Part shown: piece by piece, positions 41,001 to 50,212 of the stretch
How the letters are laid out: each line of letters starts with the position of its first letter
Numbering within the stretch: position 1 is the first letter of the stretch
NCBI GenBank assembly: GCA_945890485.1
Contig: CAMDCN010000012.1
Location: 149,397-213,396, forward strand
Direction of reading: 5' to 3'
DNA: 64,000 nt
Source of the DNA: Candidatus Sulfopaludibacter sp. SbA3
Lineage (GTDB): Bacteria; Acidobacteriota; Terriglobia; Bryobacterales; Bryobacteraceae
Notes under the pieces: generated by a model
What the model saw: the letters and a program-made list of their open reading frames with translations, nothing else
What the model was told of the DNA's origin: nothing
Database searches by the model: none
Position numbers and translations under genes: made by a program

Positions 41001-41244
41001 CCCACAGGTGTTTGCACGGACCATTCTTCCGGTACGCTTCGCATCCACAGTACAGGTGGACATCCGCCCCGTCCAGCCGGATCGTGACGCGATATTCCTG
41101 CATCCCCCGCGCAACGCCTTTAATGGCGTACTTACTACCCTGCCGGATGCTCACCCGGTTGGCGCGCACATAGTCCCAGCCACGGTTCCGGGTCTCGCGG
41201 TCAAAAAAGGGCGCCAGTTTTTCGGCGATCGTCCGCGCTGCCAT
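38002..41244 (-). CDS. SWIM-domain SNF2/DEAD-type ATPase
   Basis: A 1080-residue protein. An N-terminal SWIM zinc finger is present ('[20 protein letters not shown]', about 65-83; Cys-x-Cys then Cys-x-His). A long uncharacterised region follows, then a SNF2 ATPase with Walker A '[16 protein letters not shown]' near 646, the Walker B/DEAQ box '[11 protein letters not shown]' near 745, '[22 protein letters not shown]', and the C-terminal helicase lobe '[20 protein letters not shown]', '[44 protein letters not shown]' (about 985-1025). Bacterial relatives such as RapA remodel RNA polymerase or act on DNA; the exact role of SWIM-SNF2 proteins in Acidobacteria is not established. Confidence 0.92.
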   Translation of the reverse strand: [1080 protein letters not shown]

Positions 41245-41249
41245 CGCGT

Positions 41250-42416
41250 CTACCTGCCCGCCAAAAACTCCCGAACCAGGCCCAGGGCCGATTCGAGAAT
41301 CGGGCGCTCCACCGCGTAGCAGATTCGGACCGAGCCTTCTCCCCCGTTACCGAACGCTACCCCGGGCGCAAGCCCGACCTTGGTTTCCAGTAACAGACGC
41401 TTACAGAAATCGAATGAGTCCGTGAGTCCAGCGATCTTGGGGAAAAGATAGAACGCCCCGTCCGGCTCCGGCACCGTCACCCCCGCCATCGACCGTAGCT
41501 GCTGCGTGCAGTAGTCCCGATTGCCTCGAAGCATGGTGAGCAACTCCGCGATAAACGGTTCTCCATCGCGCAACGCCACTTCACCCGTCTTCTGCACGAA
41601 TGCCGGGGCGCAGGACACGATGAACTCATTCATCTGTGTAGCCTTCGCAATCAGATCCGCGCGACCCACCAGCCAGCCCAGCCGCCAACCAGTCATGCAG
41701 TATGACTTCGAGAAGGACTGCGCGACCAACACCGCGTCCTCCCGCGTGGCCAACTGTAGAATCGAAGGCTCCGGGTTCCGCGGGCCATACGTCAGCCGCT
41801 CATAGACCTCATCGGCGAGCAGCCAGAGCCCATGCCTCCGCGTGAACTCCAACAGCCGTTGCTGGTCTTCAAGAGTCGCCACCCAGCCTAGCGGGTTCGA
41901 CGGCGACGTGTACATCAAAAACCGCGTACGCGGCGACACCGCCGCCTCCAGCGCGTCGAAGTCGATCGCGTACCGGTCGCCGACTAGCGGCTGCGCCATC
42001 TCGATCGCCCGCGCCTGGTTCATGGTCACAATCGAACAGGCATTCGGCCACGCCGGCGTCAGAATCAACGCCTCGTCGCCCGGATCAAGCAAGCAGCCGA
42101 TCGAAAGGTTTAGCGCCTGCACCCCGGAGCTGGTGACGATGATCTCTCGCGCCGGGTCCAGCGCTACATCTTGGTGCTTGGCGTAGTACTCAGCCAGCGC
42201 CGCTCGCGTCGAAAGCAGTCCCGCGTTCGACGTATAGGTCGTGAAGCCCGCCGCCATCGCTTCCGCTGCAGCCTGTTTCAAAAACTCAGGCGTGGGTAGA
42301 TTCGACTCGCCGAAGTAGAGCTTATGCACGCCCTCCATCGTCATCGCGATTTCGGCCAACTCCCGGATTCGGGAAGGGGCTACTGCTTGGGCGGAGGAGG
42401 ATACGGTAGCCTGCAT
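41250..42416 (-). CDS. PLP-dependent class I/II aminotransferase
   Basis: A 388-residue fold-type I aminotransferase. I use the ATG at 42416; a TTG three bases upstream is also in frame. 'FGESNLPTPEFLKQAAAEAM', 'ITVSSGVQALNLSI'-like sequence, the PLP-phosphate and Asp/Tyr region 'LLADEVYERLTY' near 207, the Schiff-base Lys in 'AQSFSKSYCMTGWRLGW' near 235, and the C-terminal Arg in 'SVRICYAVE' near 370 are typical of the aspartate aminotransferase superfamily. The substrate cannot be told from motifs. It follows purF by 5 bases and probably shares its transcript. Confidence 0.88.
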   Translation of the reverse strand: MQATVSSSAQAVAPSRIRELAEIAMTMEGVHKLYFGESNLPTPEFLKQAAAEAMAAGFTTYTSNAGLLSTRAALAEYYAKHQDVALDPAREIIVTSSGVQALNLSIGCLLDPGDEALILTPAWPNACSIVTMNQARAIEMAQPLVGDRYAIDFDALEAAVSPRTRFLMYTSPSNPLGWVATLEDQQRLLEFTRRHGLWLLADEVYERLTYGPRNPEPSILQLATREDAVLVAQSFSKSYCMTGWRLGWLVGRADLIAKATQMNEFIVSCAPAFVQKTGEVALRDGEPFIAELLTMLRGNRDYCTQQLRSMAGVTVPEPDGAFYLFPKIAGLTDSFDFCKRLLLETKVGLAPGVAFGNGGEGSVRICYAVERPILESALGLVREFLAGR

Positions 42417-42421
42417 CAATA

Positions 42422-43852
42422 CTAACCGAGCGGCGGGTTGTCCTGTGACATCTCTTCAATATTGATCAGCGTCGGATAGTTCCCGCTATAGCAGGCGTAG
42501 CAAAAGTCGCGGTTGTGATCTTCCACGGCCTCGGTCAGCTTGCCGATTGAAAGATAACCCAGCGAGTCGGCTTCGACGAACTTGCGGATCTCTTCGTTCG
42601 ACGAGTTCGCGGCAATCAACTGCTGCTTATTCGGCGTATCGACGCCATAGAAACAGGGGCTGATGGTCGGCGGACAAGAGATGCGGAGATGCACCTCGCG
42701 CGCCCCGGCCTGACGCACCATGCGGACGATTTTGCGGGAGGTGGTGCCGCGGACGATAGAATCGTCGACGAGCACCACGCGCTTGCCTTCGAGGAGATGG
42801 CGGACCGGGTTCAGCTTCAACTTCACGCCGAAGTCGCGAATCGCCTGCGACGGCTCAATGAAGGTACGACCGACATAGTGATTGCGGATCAACGCCTGGC
42901 CATAGGGGATCCCCATTTGGCTCGCATACCCGAGCGCCGCGGCGACACCCGAGTCCGGCACCGGCACGACCACGTCGGCATCAGCGGGATGCTCAATCGC
43001 CAGCAACCGGCCCATCCGCTCGCGGGACTTCTGCACGGGACGGCCGAAAACCATCGAATCGGGACGCGCGAAATACACGTGTTCGAACACGCAGTGAGCC
43101 TTGTTCCGGCGCGGCGCCCATTGTTCGCGGGTCACGCCTTCGGGCCCGACGATCACCATCTCGCCCGGCTCCACTTCGCTCTGGTAGACAGCATCGACCA
43201 GATCGAAAGCACAGGTCTCCGATGCAAATACGTAGCCGATCTTGTGCTGCGACAGCTCCATCTTGCCCATCGCCAGCGGGCGAAAGCCGTGCGGGTCGCG
43301 GGCGACGATGATGCGGTCTTTGGCCAAAAACACAAGCGAAAACGCGCCCTCCAGTTGCAGCAGCGCCTCGCGCAGCGCCCCGGCCAGCGTCCGCTCGCGC
43401 GACTTCGCCACTAGGTGGAGGATAACTTCGGTGTCGCTCGAAGCCTGGAAGATCGAGCCTTCGGCCTCTAACTCGCGCCGGAGTTCCGCCGCGTTCGTGA
43501 TGTTCCCGTTGTGGGCCACGGCGATGAGGCCCTTGTTGCAGGCCACGCTGAACGGCTGCGCGTTCAGCATCTTCGAATCGCCGGTGGTCGAATACCGGGT
43601 ATGGCCGATCGCCATATACCCAGGCAGCCCCGCCAGCTTCTCCGGCGTAAATATGTCCGCCACATGGCCCATGGCCTTGTGGCAAATCAGTTGACGGCCA
43701 TCACTGGAGGCGATACCGGCCGACTCCTGCCCGCGATGCTGCAGGGCGTACAAACCTAGATAGGCTAAGTTCGCAGCCTCTTCGTGGCCATAGATCGCGA
43801 ATACACCACACTCTTCATGGAGTTTGTCATCGTCAAACGGGGTCTCATGCAT
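42422..43852 (-). CDS. purF: Amidophosphoribosyltransferase
   Basis: A 476-residue enzyme of the first step of purine synthesis (PRPP + glutamine to phosphoribosylamine). I choose the ATG at 43852; the longer reading lies inside purL. A short propeptide (1-14) precedes the N-terminal nucleophile Cys-15 in '[11 protein letters not shown]'. The glutaminase domain has '[11 protein letters not shown]'. The PRPP loop is '[18 protein letters not shown]' near 350. Cysteines of a Bacillus-type 4Fe-4S cluster are present: '[14 protein letters not shown]', '[15 protein letters not shown]' and 'FCYACYSG'. It overlaps purL by 8 bases. Confidence 0.96.
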   Translation of the reverse strand: MHETPFDDDKLHEECGVFAIYGHEEAANLAYLGLYALQHRGQESAGIASSDGRQLICHKAMGHVADIFTPEKLAGLPGYMAIGHTRYSTTGDSKMLNAQPFSVACNKGLIAVAHNGNITNAAELRRELEAEGSIFQASSDTEVILHLVAKSRERTLAGALREALLQLEGAFSLVFLAKDRIIVARDPHGFRPLAMGKMELSQHKIGYVFASETCAFDLVDAVYQSEVEPGEMVIVGPEGVTREQWAPRRNKAHCVFEHVYFARPDSMVFGRPVQKSRERMGRLLAIEHPADADVVVPVPDSGVAAALGYASQMGIPYGQALIRNHYVGRTFIEPSQAIRDFGVKLKLNPVRHLLEGKRVVLVDDSIVRGTTSRKIVRMVRQAGAREVHLRISCPPTISPCFYGVDTPNKQQLIAANSSNEEIRKFVEADSLGYLSIGKLTEAVEDHNRDFCYACYSGNYPTLINIEEMSQDNPPLG

Positions 43853-46046
43853 GGAGCGCACTCTCCAGGGCGGTAGCCCAAGGCTGATGAAGTTCTTCCA
43901 CGGTCGCACTGAGGTGACCCTCAATGACAACCTGACCTTTCACGGTTGTTCCAATGGCTACGGCAGGTACGCCGTGCTTATCGGCCAGTTTCGATACTTC
44001 TTCGGGGGAGGTGGTGGACACCAAAATTCGCGATGGCCCTTCATGGAAGAGCAATAGTTCAGGGCGGAGGGCTGAGCTGGGGAGGGAGATTGTGGCGCCG
44101 ATGCCGTCAAAACTGGCTTCGGCAAGTGCGACGGCAAAACCACCGTCGGAAAGGTCGTGTGCCGATTCGACGAGGCCGGCGGCAACGATGTCGCGGATCG
44201 CGGCATGGACGTTCTTCTCGAGATCCATGTCCAGAGCGGGCGGCAGGCCCCACATCTGCTTGAGCAGAACATGGGCATACTGCGTTCCGCCGAAATGAAC
44301 TTCATCACTACTACCGATGCCGCCGAGCAGCATAACGGTGCGGCCTTCGTTCTGGAACCGGCTCGGAACAGGCGCCTGCGTCGGCAACAGACCGACGATG
44401 CCGATCACGGGCGTCGGCAGGATGCCTTCGCCGAGCGTTTCATTGTAGAGACTCACGTTTCCGCCGGTAATCGGCGTCTCGAAATGGAGGCAAGCATCGG
44501 CCATGCCTTCAATAGCCTCGACGAGCTGCGCCATGATCTCGGGCCGCTGCGGGTTGCCAAAGTTGAGATTGTTGGTCGCGGCCACCGGCAGCGCTCCGAC
44601 GGTCGAGACGTTGCGGCAAGCTTCGGCGACGACGAGCTTCGCACCTTCGCGCGGGTCGAGATAGCAGTAGCGGCCATTGCCATCGAGCGATATGGCGACC
44701 GAGGTTCCGGTCTCCTTCACGCGAACAATAGCAGCGTCGCCACCGGGCCCGGCAAGCGTATTCGTCCGGACCATGTAGTCGTACTGCTCGTAGATCCACT
44801 TCTTGCTGCAGAGATCGCCGCTCGAAAGCAGTGTGATCAGATCTGCCTTGAGATCGGTAGACGCAAACGCCGGCGCTTCCATCGGCACGTTGCGGTGCGG
44901 CTTAGTGTGCGGACGATCGTAGATCGGAGCTTCGTCGGCTAGGTCCCTGTTGTTGATCTCGGCAATCAAGACGCCATGATCGCGGACGCGGAGCATGCCG
45001 TCATCGGTGACGAAACCGACCGTGGCGGAATCCAGGCCCCATTTGTTGAATACGTCGAAAATTTCCTGTTCGCGACCTTTTTCGGCGACAAGAAGCATCC
45101 GCTCCTGCGATTCGCTGAGCATGATCTCGTACGGCGACATGCCGGTTTCGCGCTGCGGAACATATTGAAGATCGATCTCGACGCCGGTGCCGGCGCGGCT
45201 GCCCATTTCGCAGGTCGAACACGTCAACCCCGCTGCGCCCATATCCTGGATACCGACGACGGCGCCCGTGTACATGGCTTCGAGACACGCTTCAAGGAGA
45301 AGTTTTTCGAGGAACGGATCGCCCATCTGGACGTTTGGCCGTTTTTGCTTCGACTCTTCCGTGAACTCGTCCGACGCCATCGTGGCGCCGTGAATTCCGT
45401 CGCGACCGGTTTTGGCGCCGACGTAGATTACCGGATTGCCGATGCCTTCGGCCCGGCCGAAGAAGATTTTGTCTTTCGGGATGACGCCGAGGGCGAAGAC
45501 GTTGACGAGCGGGTTGCCGTCATACGACTTGTGGAAGACGCATTCGCCGCCGACGGTCGGGACGCCGAAGCAGTTGCCGTAATGCGCGATGCCGCTGACT
45601 ACTCCTTCGAGGATGCGGCGGTTGCGCGGACCGGTTTGGGGATCGTCGAGCGGACCGAAGCGGATGGAATCGAGAACCGCGATCGGCCGCGCGCCCATCG
45701 TGAAGATGTCACGAAGGATGCCGCCGACGCCGGTGGCGGCGCCTTGGAAAGGCTCGATAAAGCTCGGGTGATTGTGCGACTCGATCTTGAACGCGATGCC
45801 GTAGCCTTGGCCGATATCGATGATGCCGGCGTTTTCGCCGGGACCGAGCAAGACGAGCTGACTGCGCGTGGGCAGCTTCTTCAAGTGAACTTTCGAAGAC
45901 TTATAGGAGCAGTGTTCGCTCCACATCACGCTGAAGATCCCGAGCTCGGTGAGCGAAGGTTCGCGGCCGAGAAGCGAGAGAACTTTCTGGTATTCGTCCG
46001 GCGTGAGAGAGTGCGCGGCGACGACTTCCGGAGTGATGGTGCTCAT
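43845..46046 (-). CDS. purL: Phosphoribosylformylglycinamidine synthase subunit PurL (small type)
   Basis: A 733-residue FGAM synthase ATPase subunit. The length fits the 'small' PurL that works with separate PurQ (glutaminase) and PurS, not the fused 1300-residue PurL. Motifs: '[22 protein letters not shown]' near 40-60, '[35 protein letters not shown]' near 90-125, '[20 protein letters not shown]' near 210, and '[25 protein letters not shown]' near 265-290. PurQ is next to it; PurS is not seen in this window. Confidence 0.96.
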   Translation of the reverse strand: MSTITPEVVAAHSLTPDEYQKVLSLLGREPSLTELGIFSVMWSEHCSYKSSKVHLKKLPTRSQLVLLGPGENAGIIDIGQGYGIAFKIESHNHPSFIEPFQGAATGVGGILRDIFTMGARPIAVLDSIRFGPLDDPQTGPRNRRILEGVVSGIAHYGNCFGVPTVGGECVFHKSYDGNPLVNVFALGVIPKDKIFFGRAEGIGNPVIYVGAKTGRDGIHGATMASDEFTEESKQKRPNVQMGDPFLEKLLLEACLEAMYTGAVVGIQDMGAAGLTCSTCEMGSRAGTGVEIDLQYVPQRETGMSPYEIMLSESQERMLLVAEKGREQEIFDVFNKWGLDSATVGFVTDDGMLRVRDHGVLIAEINNRDLADEAPIYDRPHTKPHRNVPMEAPAFASTDLKADLITLLSSGDLCSKKWIYEQYDYMVRTNTLAGPGGDAAIVRVKETGTSVAISLDGNGRYCYLDPREGAKLVVAEACRNVSTVGALPVAATNNLNFGNPQRPEIMAQLVEAIEGMADACLHFETPITGGNVSLYNETLGEGILPTPVIGIVGLLPTQAPVPSRFQNEGRTVMLLGGIGSSDEVHFGGTQYAHVLLKQMWGLPPALDMDLEKNVHAAIRDIVAAGLVESAHDLSDGGFAVALAEASFDGIGATISLPSSALRPELLLFHEGPSRILVSTTSPEEVSKLADKHGVPAVAIGTTVKGQVVIEGHLSATVEELHQPWATALESALHA

Positions 46047-46049
46047 TGA

Positions 46050-46721
46050 TTATTTGGCGACGAGGGCGGAGAGGAGGGAGCGGAACACGACCAAGCCATC
46101 GGTGGAGCCCATGAGCGGATCGGTGGCGCGTTCCGGATGCGGCATCATCCCTAGGACATTGCGGCTGGCGTTACAGATGCCGGCAATGTCGCGCAGGGAG
46201 CCGTTGGGATTCTGAACATAGCGGAAGACCACACGGTCTTCGGCCTCGAGTTGATCGAGTACGTGCGGCTCGGCGGTGTAGCAGCCTTCGCCGTGAGCAA
46301 TCGGGATGGTGAGAATCTGGCCTTTTTCGGCGGCGTTTGTGAACGGAGTATTCGTCGTTTCGACGCGGAGACCGACCTGATGGCAACGGAATTTCAAATT
46401 GTTATTTCGAATCAGCGCGCCGGGGAGGAGACCAGATTCGGTAAGAATTTGGAAGCCGTTGCAGAAGCCCATAACGAGGCCGCCCGCGTCGGCGAACTTC
46501 TTGACGGCGCCGATAATCGGCGAAAACTTGGCGATGGCGCCGCAACGCAGATAATCCCCGTAGCTGAAGCCACCGGGGAGAATGATCGCGTCGATATCAC
46601 TCGGAATCTGAGATTCCTGATGCCAGAGGAGCGCCGCCTGCGCACCCACGTTCTGCGTCACGGCGTAGTATGCATCGTGATCGCAATTGCTCCCAGGAAA
46701 GACTACAACACCGGCTTTCAT
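46050..46721 (-). CDS. purQ: Phosphoribosylformylglycinamidine synthase subunit PurQ (glutaminase)
   Basis: A 223-residue class I glutamine amidotransferase. '[16 protein letters not shown]' starts it, the nucleophile Cys is in '[17 protein letters not shown]' near 86, and the His-Glu pair is in '[12 protein letters not shown]' near 192. It supplies ammonia to PurL, whose gene begins 3 bases downstream. PurS, usually encoded just upstream, is not present; the upstream gene here is unrelated. Confidence 0.95.
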   Translation of the reverse strand: MKAGVVVFPGSNCDHDAYYAVTQNVGAQAALLWHQESQIPSDIDAIILPGGFSYGDYLRCGAIAKFSPIIGAVKKFADAGGLVMGFCNGFQILTESGLLPGALIRNNNLKFRCHQVGLRVETTNTPFTNAAEKGQILTIPIAHGEGCYTAEPHVLDQLEAEDRVVFRYVQNPNGSLRDIAGICNASRNVLGMMPHPERATDPLMGSTDGLVVFRSLLSALVAK

Positions 46722-46730
46722 CGAAACTTC

Positions 46731-46736
46731 ATTGTA
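46731..46736 (-). promoter_or_regulatory. -10-like element upstream of purQ
   Basis: TACAAT on the minus strand ends 9 bases before the purQ ATG at 46721, so a transcript from it would be nearly leaderless. No convincing -35 hexamer is visible at the right spacing; it would have to lie inside the upstream VWFA-related gene. Low-confidence call. Confidence 0.3.
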
Positions 46737-46748
46737 GCAGGGCGGGGA

Positions 46749-48836
46749 CTAGCGGATGGTAAAGTCGATGGTCCGGACGGCGAACTGTTGTTGCTTGGGA
46801 GCGGCCGGGTCCTGGACGGCGAATTCGAGGAGATATTCGCCGGGCGGGGCTTTGGCGGCGAGGGTCATGACGGCTTCGACGGCGCGGATGCCGGTTGCGG
46901 GATCAGGCTTCGCCATGACGGGTTCTTTTTTCCCGCGGTGGATCAGCTTGCCGTCGCGGAAGAGGCTGATCTGTATCAGCGGAGCAGGACCGGCGTTATA
47001 GAGGTACGCGCCGTAGGAGAACCGCTCACCGCCGCGCAGTTGGCGAACGCCGGGCGAACTTAGACTGGACTTGCCCTGGGTGTAATCTTCGCCGTACAAA
47101 GCGAGGTCGGAGAGGATTAGGCGTTTGGATTTGACGTTCGGAATATCGACGAACTGGCTGGCGGAACCCGCTTTTTGATTGGACGGATCCAGAATGGCGG
47201 CGCGCAGTTGGTAAGCACCGGGTTTAGCGATGGGGAGTTCGAGGGTTTGGGTGATGCCATCGGCGAGGAACTTTTCAAACACGGGTTTGCGGGCGCGCAG
47301 GCGTTGGGCTTGGCTGGCCTTGTCGACGATTGCGCCGTTGTCGCCAAACAGGAAGGCGGCGATGACGATGTTGGCTTCCATCCAGGGGGTCTTGTTCTCA
47401 TCCGCAGCGTCCGCGGGAACCTCTTTGAAGGTGAACGGCCGGACATCGGTATGGATCAGCGTCCGCAGGAAAGGTCCGGTGCCTTTGCCTTCGAGAAACA
47501 TGGGCGTGAGACGGATGGGAACGCCGGCGGAGCGGAAGGGCGACATCATCGCCGCGATGAGGGGATCAGAAGGTTTGGGCATCCGTTCTTCGTCGGTAGC
47601 GCCGAGGAATCCGCGGCGGTAGCGGATCCGGAGGCCGGAGCGTTTCACCTTGACCTGAAGCCTGTGGTACTTGGCGCCGGTCTTAGTTTTCTCGAAGCTG
47701 TCGTCGTCGGGCGTAAAGCTGACGAGATAGTAGCCTTCCTGATCCTGGACGGCGTCGTTGAGGGCGGCGGCGAGGTCGTTGCGGTTTTGATAGAAGAAGC
47801 CGCCGGTCTCTTCGGCGAGGAGGGCGAGACCGTCTTTGGACAGATTAAGGTACATTTCGCGTTCCATCATCTGGCCGGCCATGCGGCGGGGATCGCTCGA
47901 AGGAGCATCGGCGGCGGTCAGGCCGCTATAGACGACGCCTCGCGGGTCGATGGTGTAGAAGACGACGGCGGCGCGGTTGGCGAAATCGGTGAGGTCGCGG
48001 ATGGCGGCGAGGGTCCGATCGCGGCGGCCACCTTGCACATCCGGACTCATACGCATGGCGACGGTCATATTCGGGTTGGTGAGCGACGCGGGGGGATCGT
48101 AGAGCTGCAGGTTTTCCGAGAAGTAGACAAGGGACTTACGGCCGGGCAGTTCGGCGAGTCCCTGGACGATGAACTTGGCGGAGCCCAGACTGCCGGCGGA
48201 GAGGATGTCCTGACGGCCGCGATTCTGCGCTTCCTCCTGCAGCCTCATCCGCATGGCCATTTCGGCGATGGCGGGATCGGCCGATTCTTCTAGGGAGTTG
48301 GAGGCGATGGTGCCCAATCCATCGACGGCGCTAGCGTTGCGGAGGGTCATGCGGTCGATGTTGGCCAGGAGCAGTCGCTTGTCCGTGGTGAACTGTTGCA
48401 GTGCGCCGAGTCCGGCGGAGGTTTTGTAGATGGCGACGAGGTCGCCGGGTTGAATGTTGGCTTCAACGAAGGCACGGACGGCTTGGCGGGTGTAGTGGAG
48501 ACTTTGGAGACTGAGGCTGAGATCATCGACGAGAATGGCGATGGTGCGGCGGACGTCCTGCGGCTTCAAGGCTGGCTGCGGTGCGCCGGGAACCGTGGAA
48601 TTCGAAGACGGCGCGGCAACGGCCGGGCGTCCAGGGACCCACAGTGCACTGGTGACGGGCTGGCGTTTCCCGTTCTGAAGGACTTCAAAGTCGGCGGGGG
48701 TGAGGCCGGAGACGCGTTCTCCCTTCTTGCCGGTCACGGTGACGTCGACCTGGATGAGGTTGACGTTGATGCGAATGGCGGGCGGCTCCTGGGCGAATAG
48801 CCCGAGAGCGAGAAGAAGCGGAGCCAGGCGGCGCAT
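46749..48836 (-). CDS. Exported VWFA-related acidobacterial protein
   Basis: A 695-residue protein with a signal peptide (1-15, 'LLLALGLFAQEP'). The opening 'IRINVNLIQVDVTVTGKKGERVSGLTPADFEVLQNGKRQ' is the signature of the acidobacterial VWFA-related domain family (TIGR03436 type). The von Willebrand A fold follows, with 'IAILVDDLSLS' near 108 in the place of the MIDAS DxSxS; the Asp-x-Ser-x-Ser pattern is retained. 'LPGRKSLVYFSENLQ' near 235 and 'VVFYTIDPRGVVYSGL' near 295 are also family motifs. The C-terminal half is beta-rich. Function is not known; such proteins are very abundant in Acidobacteria. Confidence 0.92.
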   Translation of the reverse strand: MRRLAPLLLALGLFAQEPPAIRINVNLIQVDVTVTGKKGERVSGLTPADFEVLQNGKRQPVTSALWVPGRPAVAAPSSNSTVPGAPQPALKPQDVRRTIAILVDDLSLSLQSLHYTRQAVRAFVEANIQPGDLVAIYKTSAGLGALQQFTTDKRLLLANIDRMTLRNASAVDGLGTIASNSLEESADPAIAEMAMRMRLQEEAQNRGRQDILSAGSLGSAKFIVQGLAELPGRKSLVYFSENLQLYDPPASLTNPNMTVAMRMSPDVQGGRRDRTLAAIRDLTDFANRAAVVFYTIDPRGVVYSGLTAADAPSSDPRRMAGQMMEREMYLNLSKDGLALLAEETGGFFYQNRNDLAAALNDAVQDQEGYYLVSFTPDDDSFEKTKTGAKYHRLQVKVKRSGLRIRYRRGFLGATDEERMPKPSDPLIAAMMSPFRSAGVPIRLTPMFLEGKGTGPFLRTLIHTDVRPFTFKEVPADAADENKTPWMEANIVIAAFLFGDNGAIVDKASQAQRLRARKPVFEKFLADGITQTLELPIAKPGAYQLRAAILDPSNQKAGSASQFVDIPNVKSKRLILSDLALYGEDYTQGKSSLSSPGVRQLRGGERFSYGAYLYNAGPAPLIQISLFRDGKLIHRGKKEPVMAKPDPATGIRAVEAVMTLAAKAPPGEYLLEFAVQDPAAPKQQQFAVRTIDFTIR

Positions 48837-48841
48837 GCCCG

Positions 48842-50212
48842 CTAGTTTAGCTGTTTGGCGGCGGCCTGCCCCGTGCGGATGCAGTCCGGGATGCCGATGC
48901 CTTCGAGGAAGTTACCGGCGAGGGCGAAGCCTTGGTGGCGGGCGGTAAGGGTGCGTATTTGCTTGACGCGGTCCTGGTGGCCTAACGTGTATTGGGCCAT
49001 GGCCTTGCGCCAGCGCTGGACGGTGTGGAACGCGGGCTCGGCGGTGACGCCCATGAGGTCACGGAGTTCGCCGCGGATGGCGGCGATGAGGACCTCGTCG
49101 GACTCGTCGATATTCGCGCCGCCGAGGAAGCAGCGGAGGACGGCCTTATCGGCGGGTACGCGATGGTTGAACTTGGTGCCGACCCAGGTGCAGGCGACTA
49201 GCTTGCGGCGCTCCACCTTGGGGATGAGAAAGCCGAAGCCGTTCAGGGGATGGCCGAGGGTTTGGCGGTCGTAGCCGAGCGCAATGGTCATCGAGCTGTT
49301 GTACGGGATGGCGGCCAGCACTGCGGCGAGTTCGGGGTCGAGGTTGGCGACGATCTTCGACGCGGGTCCGGCGGGCGCGGCGAGGATGACGTTGGCGACG
49401 TCGAGAACGGCGCCGTCGGCCAGGACGACCTGCCAGCCGGTGGCGGTTTTGGCGAGCGACTGGACGGTGGCAGTGAGTCTCTCGACTTTGCCTTCGAGCT
49501 TCTGCGTAAGGGCTTCGATGAGCTGGCCGAGGCCACCTTTCAGCGTCTTAAAGAGAGACCCGGCGGGGGCGCCTTTGCGCTGGGCGCGCATGGCGAGGGT
49601 GCCTTTCGTGAGGGATCCGTACTTCCTTTCGAGCTCGACGAACTGGCCGAGGACGGCGTTGGCGCTGAGAGTTTCCGGGTCGCCGCCGTAGACGCCGGAA
49701 AGCAGGGGCTCGGCGAGATAGTCGACGGCCTCCTGGCCGTAGTGCTCGCGGACGAGCTGGGCGACGGAGCGTTCCGGAGGGTTTGGCGGACTCGACGCGA
49801 AGTACTCGAGGCCCATTTTGATCTTGGTGCCCCAGCCGAGCAGCGGGCTAAGCGCCATGGGCATCAGCTTGGTGGGGATCATCATCATAAGCCCGTCGGG
49901 CATGGGGATGAGCCGGCCGCCTTTGAGGATATAGGTGACGCGGAGGTGGTCGTTCGAGCCGATGACTTCGCTTTCGAGGCCCATCTCGCGGATGAGTTCG
50001 AGGGCGGCCGGTTTGGCGGCGAGGAAGCTATCGGGGCCGGCCTCGATAACGCAATCGTGGACGACGTTCGTGCGGATGACCCCGCCGAGCGCGGGGTCCT
50101 TTTCAATCAGCACGGCGGGTTGGCCGGCTTTGGCCAGTTCCCAGGCGGCGGCGAGTCCGGAGATGCCGCCGCCGATGATAGCGGTCCGGTTAGGGCCGGA
50201 AGTCGCGGACAA
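48842..50212 (-). CDS. hemG: Protoporphyrinogen oxidase (HemG/HemY type)
   Basis: A 456-residue FAD-dependent oxidase that makes protoporphyrin IX. The FAD-binding N-terminus is 'AIIGGGISGLAAAWELAKAGQPAVLIEKDPALGGVIRT' (about 10-48), followed by 'DFFLAAKP'-like 'GPDSFLAAKP' and 'FVELERKYGSLTKG'. The C-terminal FAD motif is 'GFALAGNFLEGIGIPDCIRTGQAAAKQL'. No ATG is available near the N-terminus. The TTG at 50212, overlapping the hemE end by 23 bases and preceded by GGTGG, is the most plausible start. A longer in-frame reading continues into hemE and is spurious. Confidence 0.92.
   Translation of the reverse strand: MSATSGPNRTAIIGGGISGLAAAWELAKAGQPAVLIEKDPALGGVIRTNVVHDCVIEAGPDSFLAAKPAALELIREMGLESEVIGSNDHLRVTYILKGGRLIPMPDGLMMMIPTKLMPMALSPLLGWGTKIKMGLEYFASSPPNPPERSVAQLVREHYGQEAVDYLAEPLLSGVYGGDPETLSANAVLGQFVELERKYGSLTKGTLAMRAQRKGAPAGSLFKTLKGGLGQLIEALTQKLEGKVERLTATVQSLAKTATGWQVVLADGAVLDVANVILAAPAGPASKIVANLDPELAAVLAAIPYNSSMTIALGYDRQTLGHPLNGFGFLIPKVERRKLVACTWVGTKFNHRVPADKAVLRCFLGGANIDESDEVLIAAIRGELRDLMGVTAEPAFHTVQRWRKAMAQYTLGHQDRVKQIRTLTARHQGFALAGNFLEGIGIPDCIRTGQAAAKQLN

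Noticed and set aside
44157..46049. Plus-strand frames (such as 44976-46049, 357 codons) opposite purL
   Set aside because: They lie entirely opposite a perfectly conserved PurL and show no family motifs.
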